Source: Candidatus Omnitrophota bacterium (GTDB lineage: Bacteria > Hinthialibacterota > Hinthialibacteria > Hinthialibacterales > Hinthialibacteraceae). From it: 58,757 bases of DNA. The stretch is from NCBI GenBank assembly GCA_016934335.1, contig JAFGTC010000218.1:1-58757 (forward strand), written 5' to 3'. The position numbers and the translations under genes were made by a program. Shown here in pieces: positions 1 through 9,348 of the stretch (position 1 is its first letter; each line of letters begins with the position of its first letter). The notes beneath the pieces are model-generated. The model saw only the letters and a program-made list of their open reading frames with translations, was not told where the DNA came from and did no database searches.

Positions 1-195
1 GCGAAAAACTTCCGCACCGAACCGCGCCATATCGTAGCGCGACGCCCCCGTAGCCATCATCTCAATAGCGCAGCAGGAAAGCCCCATCGTCACCGGCCAG
101 AGAGCATTTTTCCGTGACCAATTAACAACTTTTTCAACCGTTGTGGTAATGACATCGCTGCCGATTATGTCGACGAGTTTGTTCTCGACGCCCAC
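1..195 (-). CDS. nuoB: NADH-quinone oxidoreductase subunit B, partial
   Basis: This is the N-terminal 65 codons of the NuoB subunit of respiratory complex I; the gene runs off the left edge of the window. NuoB carries the N2 iron-sulfur cluster at the quinone end of the peripheral arm. The visible part has the family hallmark [12 protein letters not shown], which contains the adjacent cysteine pair of the N2 ligands, followed by SRYDMARFG. The start is inferred as GTG at 195-193, inside the end of nuoA, giving a 31-base overlap and suggesting translational coupling. The frame is open across the whole visible segment and the motif is unmistakable. The start codon is less certain than the gene identity. 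Confidence 0.93.
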   Translation of the reverse strand, partial: MGVENKLVDIIGSDVITTTVEKVVNWSRKNALWPVTMGLSCCAIEMMATGASRYDMARFGAEVFR

Positions 196-545
196 TCCAA
201 AACTCCTTTTTTCCAAACATACGCGAAAGCCATGATCAGGATGCCGATGAATACCGCCATTTCCAGCAATCCATAAACACCCAATTGCTGGAAAATCACC
301 GCCCAAAGAAAAAGAAAAACGATCTCGATGTCAAAAATCACAAAAACCATCGCCACTAAAAAAAATTTGACGTTAAAACGCTCGCGCGGATCGCCCTCCG
401 GAGGCATTCCGCATTCATACGGATCGAGTTTTCCGTCTCCACTTTTTCGCGGCCCGATCAGAAATGATAAAAGAACTGTACCGATCGCAAAAGCCGCCGC
501 CAATCCTGCCAGAATCAAAATAGGTATATAATCATGCAGCAACAT
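165..545 (-). CDS. nuoA: NADH-quinone oxidoreductase subunit A
   Basis: This 126-residue membrane subunit of complex I has the three predicted transmembrane helices of the family: about residues 8-30, 60-85 and 90-112. The conserved signature PYECG (after KLD) is followed by [19 protein letters not shown], which contains the acidic residues of the second helix. Length is normal for NuoA. It is the first visible gene of a nuo operon reading leftward and overlaps nuoB by 31 bases. A purine-rich stretch (AGGACGA) lies just ahead of the ATG, and a well-spaced sigma70-type promoter lies about 45 bases further upstream. Confidence 0.95.
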   Translation of the reverse strand: MLLHDYIPILILAGLAAAFAIGTVLLSFLIGPRKSGDGKLDPYECGMPPEGDPRERFNVKFFLVAMVFVIFDIEIVFLFLWAVIFQQLGVYGLLEMAVFIGILIMAFAYVWKKGVLEWASRTNSST

Positions 546-588
546 CCATTCGTCCTATCCTGGGATGGTTTATTTTTGTACTCCCCGT

Positions 589-617
589 AGTATAAATGGT
601 ATAGTACGCGACGACAA
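589..617 (-). promoter_or_regulatory. Putative sigma70 promoter of nuoA
   Basis: Read on the minus strand, TTGTCG (617-612) and TATACT (594-589) are separated by exactly 17 bases, and the -10 box ends about 44 bases upstream of the nuoA start. Match to consensus is 4/6 and 5/6. This is inferred from sequence only. Confidence 0.5.
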
Positions 618-716
618 GCAAGCAACAGGAAAGATATTCGATTTAATTCTCAATAACGGATTTTTTGTTAGATTCAAATTCATACACGAAAAAAACATTC
701 ATAGAAAGATGAAACG

Positions 717-2255
717 ATGCGGCACGATAGTATTTTAATTCTCGACTTCGGTTCTCAATACAGCCATTTGATCGCCCGGCGCATACGCGAATTAGGCGTT
801 TATTGCGAACTGCACGCCTGCACGCGGTCTCGAGAAGCCATCCAAGAGATGCAGCCCAAGGGAATCATCTTGTCGGGAGGCCCTTATTCAGTGTATCAAA
901 ATGACGCGCCTCACGCCGGCGAAGATGTTTGGAAGTCAGGTCTGCCGGTTCTTGGCGTCTGTTACGGCCTCCAAGAGATGGCTTTGCATTTCGGCGGACG
1001 AGTGGACGCCGGCGAACGGCGCGAATACGGCCACGCAGAACTGAACATCAAGGAATCCGCCGGCTTATTCGACAATCTGCCTGATTCCATCCAGGTTTGG
1101 ATGAGTCATGGCGACAAAGTTCAGGAACTGCCCAAAGGCTTCCGTGATATCGCCTCTACAAGCAATTCTGAACACGCCGCCGTCGGCATTCCCGAACATA
1201 ATCTCTTCGGCATCCAGTTTCACCCCGAAGTCAGCCACACGCCTCAAGGCAAAACCATCCTCAAAAATTTCGTTGCGGGCGTCTGCCGCTGCAAAGCCGA
1301 TTGGTCGATGGGATCCTTTATCAACGAATCCATCGATCGAATTCGCAAAGAGGTCGGAGACGGCATCGTTATCGGCGCAATCAGCGGCGGCGTGGATTCA
1401 TCGGTGGCCGCCGTACTTTTACACCGCGCCATCGGCGATCGATTTCACGGATTTCTGGTCGACAACGGCGTTTTACGCCTGAATGAAGCCGCTCAAGTCA
1501 TGGAGCGATTAAAAAAGAAATTGGGCATCAACTTAACCCTGCTCGACGCCGGCCAAGCTTTTCTGGGACGACTGCAAAATGTTTCCGACCCCGAAAAAAA
1601 ACGCAAAATCATCGGCCACACGTTTATAGAAATCTTCGAAGAGGAAGCCCGAAAAATCGGCGGAGCGGAATTTTTGCTGCAAGGCACCCTCTATCCCGAC
1701 GTTATTGAATCCATCTCATTCAAAGGACCTTCCGCGACAATCAAAACTCACCATAACGTCGGCGGCCTCCTGGAAGATATGAAGCTGAAGTTGATCGAGC
1801 CGCTGCGCGAGCTTTTTAAAGACGAAGTCCGCCAGTTAGGCCTGGAATTGGGATTGGATGAAGAAAGCGTCTACCGTCACCCCTTCCCCGGACCGGGGCT
1901 GGCCATCCGCATCCTCGGAGATGTTACAGAAGAGCGTCTTGGAATTCTTCGTCAGGCGGACGCCGTTTATATCGAAGAAATTAAAAAAGCAGGTCTCTAT
2001 CGCGATATCGGCCAGGCTTTCGCCGTCCTGCTTCCGGTCAAATCGGTAGGCGTGATGGGCGACTGCCGCACTTATGAACAAGTCATCGCTCTGCGCGCCG
2101 TCCAAACCACTGATTACATGACCGCCGATTGGTTCCCCATGCCCGACGCCGTTCTGCGAACCGCCGCCAACCGCATAATCAACGAAGTGCGGGGCGTCAA
2201 CCGGGTTGTTTACGACATTTCCTCCAAACCCCCCAGTACGATCGAGTGGGAATAG
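717..2255 (+). CDS. guaA: GMP synthase (glutamine-hydrolysing)
   Basis: This 512-residue enzyme converts XMP to GMP using ATP and ammonia released from glutamine. The N-terminal class I amidotransferase has its nucleophile in GVCYGLQEM (Cys82) and the His/Glu pair in [10 protein letters not shown] (His169, Glu171). The ATP pyrophosphatase domain has the PP-loop SGGVDSS starting at residue 223. The C-terminal dimerisation domain ends with [13 protein letters not shown], as in nearly all GuaA proteins. Length is normal. It is a single gene, divergent from nuoA and convergent with the hydrolase at 2292. The upstream ribosome-binding site is weak (AGAAAG). Confidence 0.97.
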   Translation: MRHDSILILDFGSQYSHLIARRIRELGVYCELHACTRSREAIQEMQPKGIILSGGPYSVYQNDAPHAGEDVWKSGLPVLGVCYGLQEMALHFGGRVDAGERREYGHAELNIKESAGLFDNLPDSIQVWMSHGDKVQELPKGFRDIASTSNSEHAAVGIPEHNLFGIQFHPEVSHTPQGKTILKNFVAGVCRCKADWSMGSFINESIDRIRKEVGDGIVIGAISGGVDSSVAAVLLHRAIGDRFHGFLVDNGVLRLNEAAQVMERLKKKLGINLTLLDAGQAFLGRLQNVSDPEKKRKIIGHTFIEIFEEEARKIGGAEFLLQGTLYPDVIESISFKGPSATIKTHHNVGGLLEDMKLKLIEPLRELFKDEVRQLGLELGLDEESVYRHPFPGPGLAIRILGDVTEERLGILRQADAVYIEEIKKAGLYRDIGQAFAVLLPVKSVGVMGDCRTYEQVIALRAVQTTDYMTADWFPMPDAVLRTAANRIINEVRGVNRVVYDISSKPPSTIEWE

Positions 2256-2291
2256 AAAGCATGCCGCAATAATAAGTTATTAAAACAAATC

Positions 2292-3221
2292 TTATGGCGC
2301 CGCTTCGACCAACGGCCTGTATAACTCAGGCCGCCGGTTTCGAAAGCGATCCTTGACGGCTTCCGGATCCACGTCGACATCGTAAAACACGACTTCATCC
2401 TGCTTGCCAATAACTTCGAGGCTTCCATGCCTCGTAATCAGCAGGCTTTGTCGAGGATGCGTAAAAACCAGCGCGCATCGATTCTCATAAGCGCGAGTGC
2501 GCAGAAGATTCGTATTCCATCCGTCTCCTTCGTCATAACTGCCATACGAGGGAACCAAGAGAATCTGCGCGCCTTTCAGCGCCAAGATCCGCGCATTCTC
2601 AGGCAGCTGGCGATCATAGCAAATCATGATCCCCACTTTCCCGAAAGGAGTATCGAAAACCGGATAAGAATCGCCGGGAACATAACATGAGGGATTGATC
2701 TCGTAGCCCTGCGCAAAATGAGTCTTGCTGTAGCGCCCTATGACATCCCCTTCCGGATCGATCAGAATCGCCGTGTTGAACAGATCGCCGCCGCGTTTCT
2801 CCAAAAATCCTAGAACAAAAAAAAGATTCAATTCATCGGCCAATGAGCGCGCTTTTTTGACATACTCGCCGTCCAGAGGCTCGGCCAGATCCACGAATCG
2901 AGCGATTAAATTCTGCCGCTTCTGTTCATCCTTTTCACGATTCACCTCATTGATCACATACCCGTCCAAAGCGCCTTCGGGAGTGACGACAATCTGAGGA
3001 TCGCCCATCTCCGCCGCTTGACGCACTCTCGCCTCTATCCGCCGCCAATTAACCTCTTTTTCCCATTTTTCCGGAAAAACAGACGCGCTGGCGATTCGCA
3101 CCGTCATAGACTTTTGCGATTGATTTTTGTATTTTTCCCATCGAATAGTTTGAGCGTGAGAGGTTGACAGAACTGTCAATATGAGGATGAATACTCCAAT
3201 AACATTTAAGTGTTCGCGCAT
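2292..3221 (-). CDS. Secreted carbon-nitrogen hydrolase (nitrilase superfamily)
   Basis: This 309-residue protein starts with a hydrophobic signal peptide (about residues 5-24, cleavage near SHA/Q), so the mature enzyme should be periplasmic or outside the cell. The three catalytic residues of the nitrilase superfamily are in the expected order: Glu82 in VTPEGALDGY, Lys166 in YSKTHFAQGYE and Cys201 in GIMICYDRQLPE. The family cleaves non-peptide C-N bonds such as amides, carbamoyl groups and nitriles. The ARIxxLKGAxxLLVPS stretch after the cysteine is typical of the amidase-like branches. The exact substrate cannot be told, and exported members are less common than cytoplasmic ones. It is convergent with guaA and has no obvious operon partner. 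Confidence 0.85.
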   Translation of the reverse strand: MREHLNVIGVFILILTVLSTSHAQTIRWEKYKNQSQKSMTVRIASASVFPEKWEKEVNWRRIEARVRQAAEMGDPQIVVTPEGALDGYVINEVNREKDEQKRQNLIARFVDLAEPLDGEYVKKARSLADELNLFFVLGFLEKRGGDLFNTAILIDPEGDVIGRYSKTHFAQGYEINPSCYVPGDSYPVFDTPFGKVGIMICYDRQLPENARILALKGAQILLVPSYGSYDEGDGWNTNLLRTRAYENRCALVFTHPRQSLLITRHGSLEVIGKQDEVVFYDVDVDPEAVKDRFRNRRPELYRPLVEAAP

Positions 3222-3308
3222 CTTCTATCTCCCAGATACACCCTTGTCATTAGAAGCAAACGGCTCGCTCGGGATGGTTGCGGCGAGCAATGAGTAAATA
3301 TTGCCTAT

Positions 3309-3336
3309 TTGACATAAATCGCACTTATATTAATCT
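3309..3336 (+). promoter_or_regulatory. Possible promoter of the scpA operon
   Basis: A perfect TTGACA (3309-3314) lies about 30 bases upstream of scpA. The best -10 at legal spacing is TAATCT (3331-3336, 16-base spacer), which is a poor match. If real, the transcript would start very close to the scpA start codon. Confidence 0.3.
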
Positions 3337-3345
3337 AAAAAAGAT

Positions 3346-4197
3346 ATGGAAGAGACCCCCGCACGTCTGCCTGTGGATATACCCGGATTCAGTGGTCCGC
3401 TGGAAATGCTGGTTCATCTGATCGGCAAGCACGAATTGGATATTTTTTCCATCTCCCTCAGCGCCATTACAGACAAATATATCGAAATTATCAATAGTTG
3501 CGAGGAAAAAGACCTCGATTTGGCTGGAGAATATTTGGTGCTGGCCGCCACTTTAGTGCGCTGGAAAGCCCGCGCCTTGCTGCCCAAAGAGGAAAAAGAA
3601 CCGGAAGAGGAAGAGATCGACGATCAGATTCTCGAGCAGCGCCGCCTCGAATATGAGCGATTTCGCGAATTAGCCGCTCTTTTGCGCCGGCGGGAAGAAG
3701 AAAACGCGTCCATTTTCCCCCGATCCGGCCCTCCGCCGGAAGGCAAGGGGGAAATTATCGAGTATACCGAAGTCAGCGTTTACGATCTCTATCGCACCTT
3801 TCAACAGATCATCGATGAAATCGGCGCGCGAGAAAAACGGGTTGTCACCGGGGAAAGTTATTCGGTGGACGAAAAAATGTTAGAGATCGAAGCGCTCCTC
3901 GAACACAACGATCGCTTTCTTCTCAGCGACTATCTCCGCACCCGCGAATCCAAGATGGAAATCATCGTAATTTTCCTGGCCCTGCTCGAATTGATTCGTC
4001 TTCACGAAGTACGAGCCGTTCAAGAAAAAAATCATGCCGAAATCGTCCTCGAAAAAGGCGAAAAACTCACTCTCCCATTAACAGACGATGAAGAAGAGGA
4101 GTATGACGCCGCCGGAGACGATGAGACAACAATGTCGGGCGAAAATGAATCGCTAGAAAATTCCCATACGGATCAAATGGATAACAATCATGGATAA
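3346..4197 (+). CDS. scpA: Segregation and condensation protein A
   Basis: ScpA is the kleisin subunit of the bacterial SMC condensin complex and bridges the SMC heads. The N-terminal sequence FSGPLEMLVHLIGKHELDI is the ScpA hallmark, and LVLAATLVRWKARALLP continues the N-terminal helical domain. The C-terminal winged helix lies near residues 195-245 (VIFLALLELIRLHEV). An acidic linker (PEEEEIDD) sits in the middle, and the last about 40 residues are a low-complexity acidic tail. The 283-residue length is slightly above average because of that tail. The gene overlaps scpB by 8 bases. No strong ribosome-binding site precedes the ATG. Confidence 0.95.
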   Translation: MEETPARLPVDIPGFSGPLEMLVHLIGKHELDIFSISLSAITDKYIEIINSCEEKDLDLAGEYLVLAATLVRWKARALLPKEEKEPEEEEIDDQILEQRRLEYERFRELAALLRRREEENASIFPRSGPPPEGKGEIIEYTEVSVYDLYRTFQQIIDEIGAREKRVVTGESYSVDEKMLEIEALLEHNDRFLLSDYLRTRESKMEIIVIFLALLELIRLHEVRAVQEKNHAEIVLEKGEKLTLPLTDDEEEEYDAAGDDETTMSGENESLENSHTDQMDNNHG

Positions 4198-4891
4198 AGA
4201 ACAACTGTCTGGGGCCATAGAGGCGTTAATCTTCGTCTCCGGCGATCCCGTATCGGTCAAACGTTTACTTGACGTTCTTGAAGCGACCGAAGAGGAAATA
4301 CGAGACGCTGTTGATCTTCTTTCCCAACAATACATCGATTCCGCCTCCGGCATACAAATTTTAGAAGTCGCCGGCGGATTTCAATTGCGAACGCAGCCTC
4401 GCTACAGCGAACAAGTCAACAAATTTCTGGAGCGAAAACGAAAAACAACCTTGAGCGGCCCTGCTCTCGAGACGCTGGCCATCATCGCCTACAAGCAGCC
4501 GATAACCCGTGCTGAAATCGAAGTCATTCGGGGCGTAGTCGTTGATGGAGTGATCAAGTCTCTTTTAGACAAGCGCCTGATCAAAGTCGCCGGCGTGAAA
4601 GAAGTTCCCGGCCGCCCTAATTTATATCGCACGACCAAGCGCTTCCTCGAATATTTCGGCATCATTTCGCTCAAAGATCTCCCGCCCATCGATGAAATCG
4701 AAAAAACGTTCGCCGGCAGCGCCGGAGCAAGCGGCGAGGAGCCTGTTAACGAAGAAACTCCAGAAAACGGCGCTGAAAACGAAAGCCCGGACGAATCCAT
4801 CGATCAACCTGAATCGCAGCCGGATTCGAATCCCCCATCATCCAATGACGACCAAGCCGAACCAAACCGAGAACCAGAAAATACGCCTTAA
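4190..4891 (+). CDS. scpB: Segregation and condensation protein B
   Basis: ScpB pairs with ScpA in the SMC complex. The two winged-helix domains cover about residues 1-165, with the family core TLSGPALETLAIIAYKQPIT and VPGRPNLYRTTKRFLEYFG clearly visible. After residue 170 there is an unusual tail of about 60 residues rich in Glu, Pro, Asn and Ser, with no recognisable fold. The start overlaps scpA by 8 bases, and the end overlaps rluB by 47 bases in another frame, so part of the tail is dual-coding. The conserved core makes the call safe; the function of the tail is unknown. Confidence 0.95.
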   Translation: MDKEQLSGAIEALIFVSGDPVSVKRLLDVLEATEEEIRDAVDLLSQQYIDSASGIQILEVAGGFQLRTQPRYSEQVNKFLERKRKTTLSGPALETLAIIAYKQPITRAEIEVIRGVVVDGVIKSLLDKRLIKVAGVKEVPGRPNLYRTTKRFLEYFGIISLKDLPPIDEIEKTFAGSAGASGEEPVNEETPENGAENESPDESIDQPESQPDSNPPSSNDDQAEPNREPENTP

Positions 4892-5630
4892 TAAATTACT
4901 GGCGCGATTCGGATTGTGCTCCCGCAGAAAAGCGGACGAATGGATCCGTGAGGGGCGCGTATCCGTCGGCGGCATTGTCTGCCGGGAAGTTGGCGTGCAA
5001 GTCGATCCCATCCAAACCCAGGTTGCCGTCGATGGCAAACCGTTAAAAAACGCGCCGCCGCATTATTACATTGTTCTCAATAAACCGGCCGGATATGTTA
5101 CAACGCGCCGCGACCCGCAGCGTCGGAAAACCGTTCTGGATTTACTCCCCCAAAAATTCATCGATGCGGGCGTATTTCCGGTCGGCCGTTTGGATTTCGA
5201 CTCGGAAGGATTATTGCTGCTGACAAACGATGGCGACTGGGCTCAAATTCTTCTGCATCCTCGACATCAAATCTGGAAAGAATATATCGTACAAATCGAC
5301 AAGCCTCTGTCATCAAAAGAGAAGTCTCAATTGGAGCAAGGCGTTCCGCTCGATGGGCAATCCACTCTCCCGGCGATCATCTCGCCCCCTTTTTCCGCTT
5401 TGCAAGGCGGTCGGCGTTTTGTCCTGGCGATTCGAGAGGGCCGAAATCGCCAGATTCGTCGAATGTGCGCCGCCATCGGATTAAAAGTGCTTTCTCTAAA
5501 ACGGCAAAAAATGGGGCCTATCCGTTTGAAAAAACTTGAGATCGGGAAATGGAGGCTTCTTCAGGATTCCGAAGTGAACGCCGTGTTTGAAATCGAAAGA
5601 GAAATTAAATCACCCGATTCTACCACTTGA
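4845..5630 (+). CDS. rluB: rRNA large-subunit pseudouridine synthase, RluB/RsuA family
   Basis: This protein of about 261 residues has an N-terminal S4 RNA-binding domain (RLNKLLARFGLCSRRKADE) and a pseudouridine synthase domain. The catalytic motif is FPVGRLDFDSEGLLLLTNDG, in which the Asp of GRLD is the nucleophile. The C-terminal part carries the family segment EGRNRQIRRMCAAIGL. Conserved neighbours (scpA-scpB-rluB) support assignment to the RluB branch rather than RsuA. The frame is open from 4692, but the S4 domain begins just after ATG 4845, which lies 47 bases inside scpB, so I take that start. Translation is probably coupled to scpB. Confidence 0.9.
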   Translation: MTTKPNQTENQKIRLNKLLARFGLCSRRKADEWIREGRVSVGGIVCREVGVQVDPIQTQVAVDGKPLKNAPPHYYIVLNKPAGYVTTRRDPQRRKTVLDLLPQKFIDAGVFPVGRLDFDSEGLLLLTNDGDWAQILLHPRHQIWKEYIVQIDKPLSSKEKSQLEQGVPLDGQSTLPAIISPPFSALQGGRRFVLAIREGRNRQIRRMCAAIGLKVLSLKRQKMGPIRLKKLEIGKWRLLQDSEVNAVFEIEREIKSPDSTT

Positions 5631-5821
5631 AAAGAACTTCAGACAGATATAATGATGTCCTGTTAGGCGCCTATAGGGGAAATTTTGCGTCTAATCGAAT
5701 TGCTGATAAGCGATCAGACTGCAATTAGTTGGCAGATGAAAAATTCCCCTACACAAAAATGAAAAGACTGTTAGACCTATAATTAAGCTGAGAACCTATT
5801 TAGATCCTATGGAGGAACATT

Positions 5822-8641
5822 GTGACAAAATCGCTGGTCATCGTTGAATCTCCTGCCAAAGCGCAAACTATAAGTCGCTTTCTGGGCAAAGATTATAAAG
5901 TCGTAGCGAGCTACGGCCACGTTCGCGATCTTCCCAGTTCGGCGGATGAAATCCCAGCGAAATACAAATCCGAATCCTGGTCGACGCTGGCGGTCGATGT
6001 GGATAACGGTTTCAATCCCATTTACGTCATCCCCAAAGTTAGCAAAAAACGCATCACCGAACTCAAAAAAGAACTCAAAGAAGCCGACGAATTAATTCTG
6101 GCGACGGATGAAGACCGCGAAGGAGAATCGATCAGCTGGCACCTTCTCGAAACCTTGAAACCGACAATTCCCGTGAAGCGCATCGCCTTTCATGAAATTA
6201 CCAAAGAAGCGATTGAAGCCGCCTTGGCCTCCCCCCGCAATGTCAATCAGGATCTGGTGCGCGCCCAGGAATGCCGCCGCGTTTTGGATCGCCTCTACGG
6301 ATATTCTCTTTCCCCGCTGCTCTGGAAAAAAGTGAGGCCCAAACTCAGCGCCGGCCGCGTTCAAAGCGTAGCCGTGCGGTTGGTGGTCGAGCGAGAAGAG
6401 GAACGCAAAGCATTTCAAGTCGCCAAATATTGGAGCATTGAAGCCGCTCTCCGCTCAAATGAGATCGACTTTCCGGCCTCTTTGATTAGTTTCGATGGGA
6501 AGCGTCCGGCTGACGGCAAAGATTTTGACGACAAAACCGGCGCATTAAAAACGGATGTCATAGAAAAGAACAACGTCTTCCATATCCTCGAAGAAGACGC
6601 GCAGCGCCTTGCGCACGATCTCCACGAAAATCTTCCCTGGCTGGCAGCCGGCGTGGAGCAAAAGAAAATACGGCAGCGCCCTGCTCCTCCATTTATCACA
6701 TCCACTCTCCAGCAAGCCGCCAGTTCCATTTTGAACATGCCCCCCCGCATCACCATGCAGATCGCCCAGAGATTGTATGAAGGCATCGATCTGGGCAGCG
6801 GAGATCGAGAAGGCTTGATCACGTATATGAGAACCGACTCGTTTACGCTCAGTGAAAAAGCCCTCAAAGAGTGTGGATCGTTTATTTCGCAAAACTATGG
6901 CGCCGACTATCATTTCGGGCCGAGACGATACGTTACGAAAGCCAAAAACGCTCAAGAAGCCCACGAAGCCATACGCCCAACCCATATTTCCCTGACGCGG
7001 ACGCCGGAAGTTCTCAAGCCCTATCTTGAAAAAGAAGAATGGGCTCTCTATCGATTGATCTGGAACCGCACTCTTGCTTCGCAGATGAGCGACGCAGAAT
7101 TATTGAAGACCGCTATTGATTTTAAAGCCTCCCTGAATGGTAAAACAGCCGTTCTTCGATCCAACGGTTCAGTCGTTTCCTTTGACGGCTACCTGAAAAT
7201 AGCGGATGTTCAACAAAAAGACACGGAACTTCCTCCCATCCAAGAAGGACAGCGCGTCGGCCGCGGCGAAGAGATTTCGCTGGTGAAAATCGAACACAAA
7301 GAACATCAAACCCAGCCCCCCTCCCGCTACACGGAAGCTTCTTTAATTCAACGCCTGGAAGAAGAAGGAATCGGCCGTCCCTCCACCTATGCGCCGACCA
7401 TCACCACTATTCAGCAGCGCGGCTATGTCCAGCGCATTGGCAAAGCTTTGGCGCCGACTTTCCTTGCCGTCGCCGTCAACTCCATGCTCCGCAAACATTT
7501 TACCGAATACGTCGACCTGAGTTTTACCGCCCGCATGGAAGACGCCCTCGACGATATATCCAATGGACGCCAGGACTCAACAGACTTTTTGTCAGCGTTT
7601 TATCGCGGAAACGGGAAATTCGGTCATGGATTGATCCCTCAAATAGAGACAGAATTCCCCAAAATCGAATATCCCACCATCCCCTTGGGCTGCGATCCGG
7701 AGAGCGGCGACCCCGTAATGGTTCGAATCGGCAAAACGTCGCCTTATATCCAAAAAGGCAACGGCGGCAATGATAACACGGCGCCCGTTCCCAATACAAT
7801 CAACTTCGAAGAAATGACGCTCGAGAAGGCCCTCGCTCTTCTTGAGCACAAAGCTAAATTCAACGAAGCCATTGGCAAGCACCCCGATACCGGCGAAAAT
7901 ATCTATGCTCAAATCGGCCCCTACGGCCCCTATGTTCAGCTGGGGGAAGTGACGGAGGATAACAAAAAACCCAAACGCGCCAGCCTGCCCAAAGGCTTGC
8001 CTCTTGAAGACATAACCCTGGAGACGGCGGTTCGGCTGCTTTCTCTTCCGCGCGAGTTAGGCGTCCATCCGGATAACGGCGAAATGATTACGGCCTCAAT
8101 CGGGCGTTTCGGCCCCTATGTAAAATGCGGCAACGATTTCCGCAGCCTTGGCAAAGACGACGATGTCTACACCGTGGAATTGGCCCGAGCTCTGGAATTA
8201 CTCGCTCAACCCAAGCGCAGCCGCCGACAGACTAAAACCGTCCTGAAAAAGTTGGGAGAACATCCCGAAAGCAAGAAGCCCATCGAACTGTGCGATGGAC
8301 GCTATGGTCCATTCGTCTCAGACGGCGAAGTAAATGCCTCTATTCCCAAAACGACCGATCCAGAATCGGTCACCTTGGAACAGGCCGTCGAATTAATCGA
8401 AAACGCGCCCAAGAAAAAGCGAAGCACGCGTAAAAAAACAACTGCAAAATCGGCGGCGAAAAAGACGACCACCAAGAAAAAATCGGCGGCGAAGAAAACT
8501 ACGGCGAAAAAATCGACAACGAAAAAATCGACGCGAAAGAAAGCGTCTTCCACAGAAGAATCGGCCTTGGACGAGACCGAAGCGACGGAAGCGAAAACAA
8601 CAACAAAGAAAACCGTGAAACGCAAAACGCCGAAGCAATAA
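5822..8641 (+). CDS. topA: DNA topoisomerase I, with repeat-type C-terminus
   Basis: This type IA topoisomerase relaxes negatively supercoiled DNA. The TOPRIM domain starts at SLVIVESPAKA with Glu9 and has the acidic triad ATDEDREGE (residues 95-102). The catalytic tyrosine is Tyr335 in GLITYMRTDS, and NAQEAHEAIRPT is also conserved. There is no Cys4 zinc finger. Instead, four C-terminal topoisomerase repeats follow (for example GKHPDTGENIYAQIGPYGPY). The protein ends in a Lys/Thr/Ala/Ser tail of about 80 residues that resembles histone H1. The GTG start at 5822 is supported by GGAGG at 5811-5815. It is the first gene of a short run with the membrane protein and NUDIX genes. Confidence 0.96.
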   Translation: MTKSLVIVESPAKAQTISRFLGKDYKVVASYGHVRDLPSSADEIPAKYKSESWSTLAVDVDNGFNPIYVIPKVSKKRITELKKELKEADELILATDEDREGESISWHLLETLKPTIPVKRIAFHEITKEAIEAALASPRNVNQDLVRAQECRRVLDRLYGYSLSPLLWKKVRPKLSAGRVQSVAVRLVVEREEERKAFQVAKYWSIEAALRSNEIDFPASLISFDGKRPADGKDFDDKTGALKTDVIEKNNVFHILEEDAQRLAHDLHENLPWLAAGVEQKKIRQRPAPPFITSTLQQAASSILNMPPRITMQIAQRLYEGIDLGSGDREGLITYMRTDSFTLSEKALKECGSFISQNYGADYHFGPRRYVTKAKNAQEAHEAIRPTHISLTRTPEVLKPYLEKEEWALYRLIWNRTLASQMSDAELLKTAIDFKASLNGKTAVLRSNGSVVSFDGYLKIADVQQKDTELPPIQEGQRVGRGEEISLVKIEHKEHQTQPPSRYTEASLIQRLEEEGIGRPSTYAPTITTIQQRGYVQRIGKALAPTFLAVAVNSMLRKHFTEYVDLSFTARMEDALDDISNGRQDSTDFLSAFYRGNGKFGHGLIPQIETEFPKIEYPTIPLGCDPESGDPVMVRIGKTSPYIQKGNGGNDNTAPVPNTINFEEMTLEKALALLEHKAKFNEAIGKHPDTGENIYAQIGPYGPYVQLGEVTEDNKKPKRASLPKGLPLEDITLETAVRLLSLPRELGVHPDNGEMITASIGRFGPYVKCGNDFRSLGKDDDVYTVELARALELLAQPKRSRRQTKTVLKKLGEHPESKKPIELCDGRYGPFVSDGEVNASIPKTTDPESVTLEQAVELIENAPKKKRSTRKKTTAKSAAKKTTTKKKSAAKKTTAKKSTTKKSTRKKASSTEESALDETEATEAKTTTKKTVKRKTPKQ

Positions 8642-8662
8642 GATGGAGCGTTGCAACCTATT

Positions 8663-8854
8663 ATGGATGTTTGGGTTATCCTAACCTATGGTCTGTTTAT
8701 CGTCTCGATTCTGCTGGGTTGGATCGGCTGTTGGCGAAGTGAACTGCCCGTTGCGCAGAAAACGTTTTGGTCGATCCTTATATTTGTTTTCCCAATCGCC
8801 GGAACATTCATTTATTTTTTAACTGCAAGCGATTCCAAAGAGTTGTTCCAATGA
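8663..8854 (+). CDS. Small membrane protein, PLDc_N-like
   Basis: This is a 63-residue protein with two predicted transmembrane helices (about residues 3-20 and 33-55) and a short charged loop. The second helix pattern FWSILIFVFPIAGTFIYFL resembles the PLDc_N domain, the N-terminal membrane hairpin of cardiolipin synthases that also occurs alone. The role of stand-alone copies is unclear. I choose ATG 8663; a TTG at 8651 would add four residues. It follows topA by 21 bases, and its stop codon overlaps the NUDIX start (ATGA), so the two are probably translated together. Confidence 0.65.
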   Translation: MDVWVILTYGLFIVSILLGWIGCWRSELPVAQKTFWSILIFVFPIAGTFIYFLTASDSKELFQ

Positions 8855-9285
8855 CCGAATATATCCGTCCAAATGTTACCGCCGACATGCTGATCCCCAA
8901 CGAAAAAGGCGAATTCCTTTTGATTCGCCGAAAAAACGATCCCTTCAAAGGCGATTATGCCATTCCTGGAGGATTTCTCGACGTCCACCAGGAAACCGTG
9001 GAGCAATGCGCCCTCCGGGAAGCGCAGGAAGAAACCGGCTTGACCGTCGAGATTGAACGTTTAATCGGCGTTTATTCTAATCCTAAGCGCGATCCGCGCT
9101 GGCATAACGTCACCGCCGCCTACCTCGCCAAAACCATTTCAATGCAGCAGGCCGCCCTGGCGAAGGCCGGCGACGACGCCGGCGAGATCCTTTGGATTGA
9201 TCCACGCAACGATCAATACGCACAAATTCGCATCGCTTTCGATCACCGCCAAATCATTGCAGATGCATTGTTGAATTCAAAATAA
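8851..9285 (+). CDS. NUDIX hydrolase
   Basis: This 144-residue enzyme is likely to hydrolyse a nucleoside diphosphate linked to another group. The Nudix box spans GGFLDVHQETVEQCALREAQEETGL in outline, with REAQEETG intact, including the metal-binding REXXEE core. The loop between the Gly pair and the first Glu is one residue longer than the usual G-x5-E spacing. The sequence VTADMLIPNEKGEFLLIRRKNDP and a YSNPKRDPRWHNV segment resemble the ADP-ribose pyrophosphatase-like branch, but the substrate cannot be assigned. The start ATG 8851 overlaps the stop of the preceding membrane protein by 4 bases. A longer frame from 8767 lies inside that gene and is rejected. Confidence 0.85.
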   Translation: MTEYIRPNVTADMLIPNEKGEFLLIRRKNDPFKGDYAIPGGFLDVHQETVEQCALREAQEETGLTVEIERLIGVYSNPKRDPRWHNVTAAYLAKTISMQQAALAKAGDDAGEILWIDPRNDQYAQIRIAFDHRQIIADALLNSK

Positions 9286-9348
9286 ATTATTGTAATTAAA
9301 AGACTTACAAAGAATTTCTAGATTTAAAATTAAGTTAGACATCCCAAA

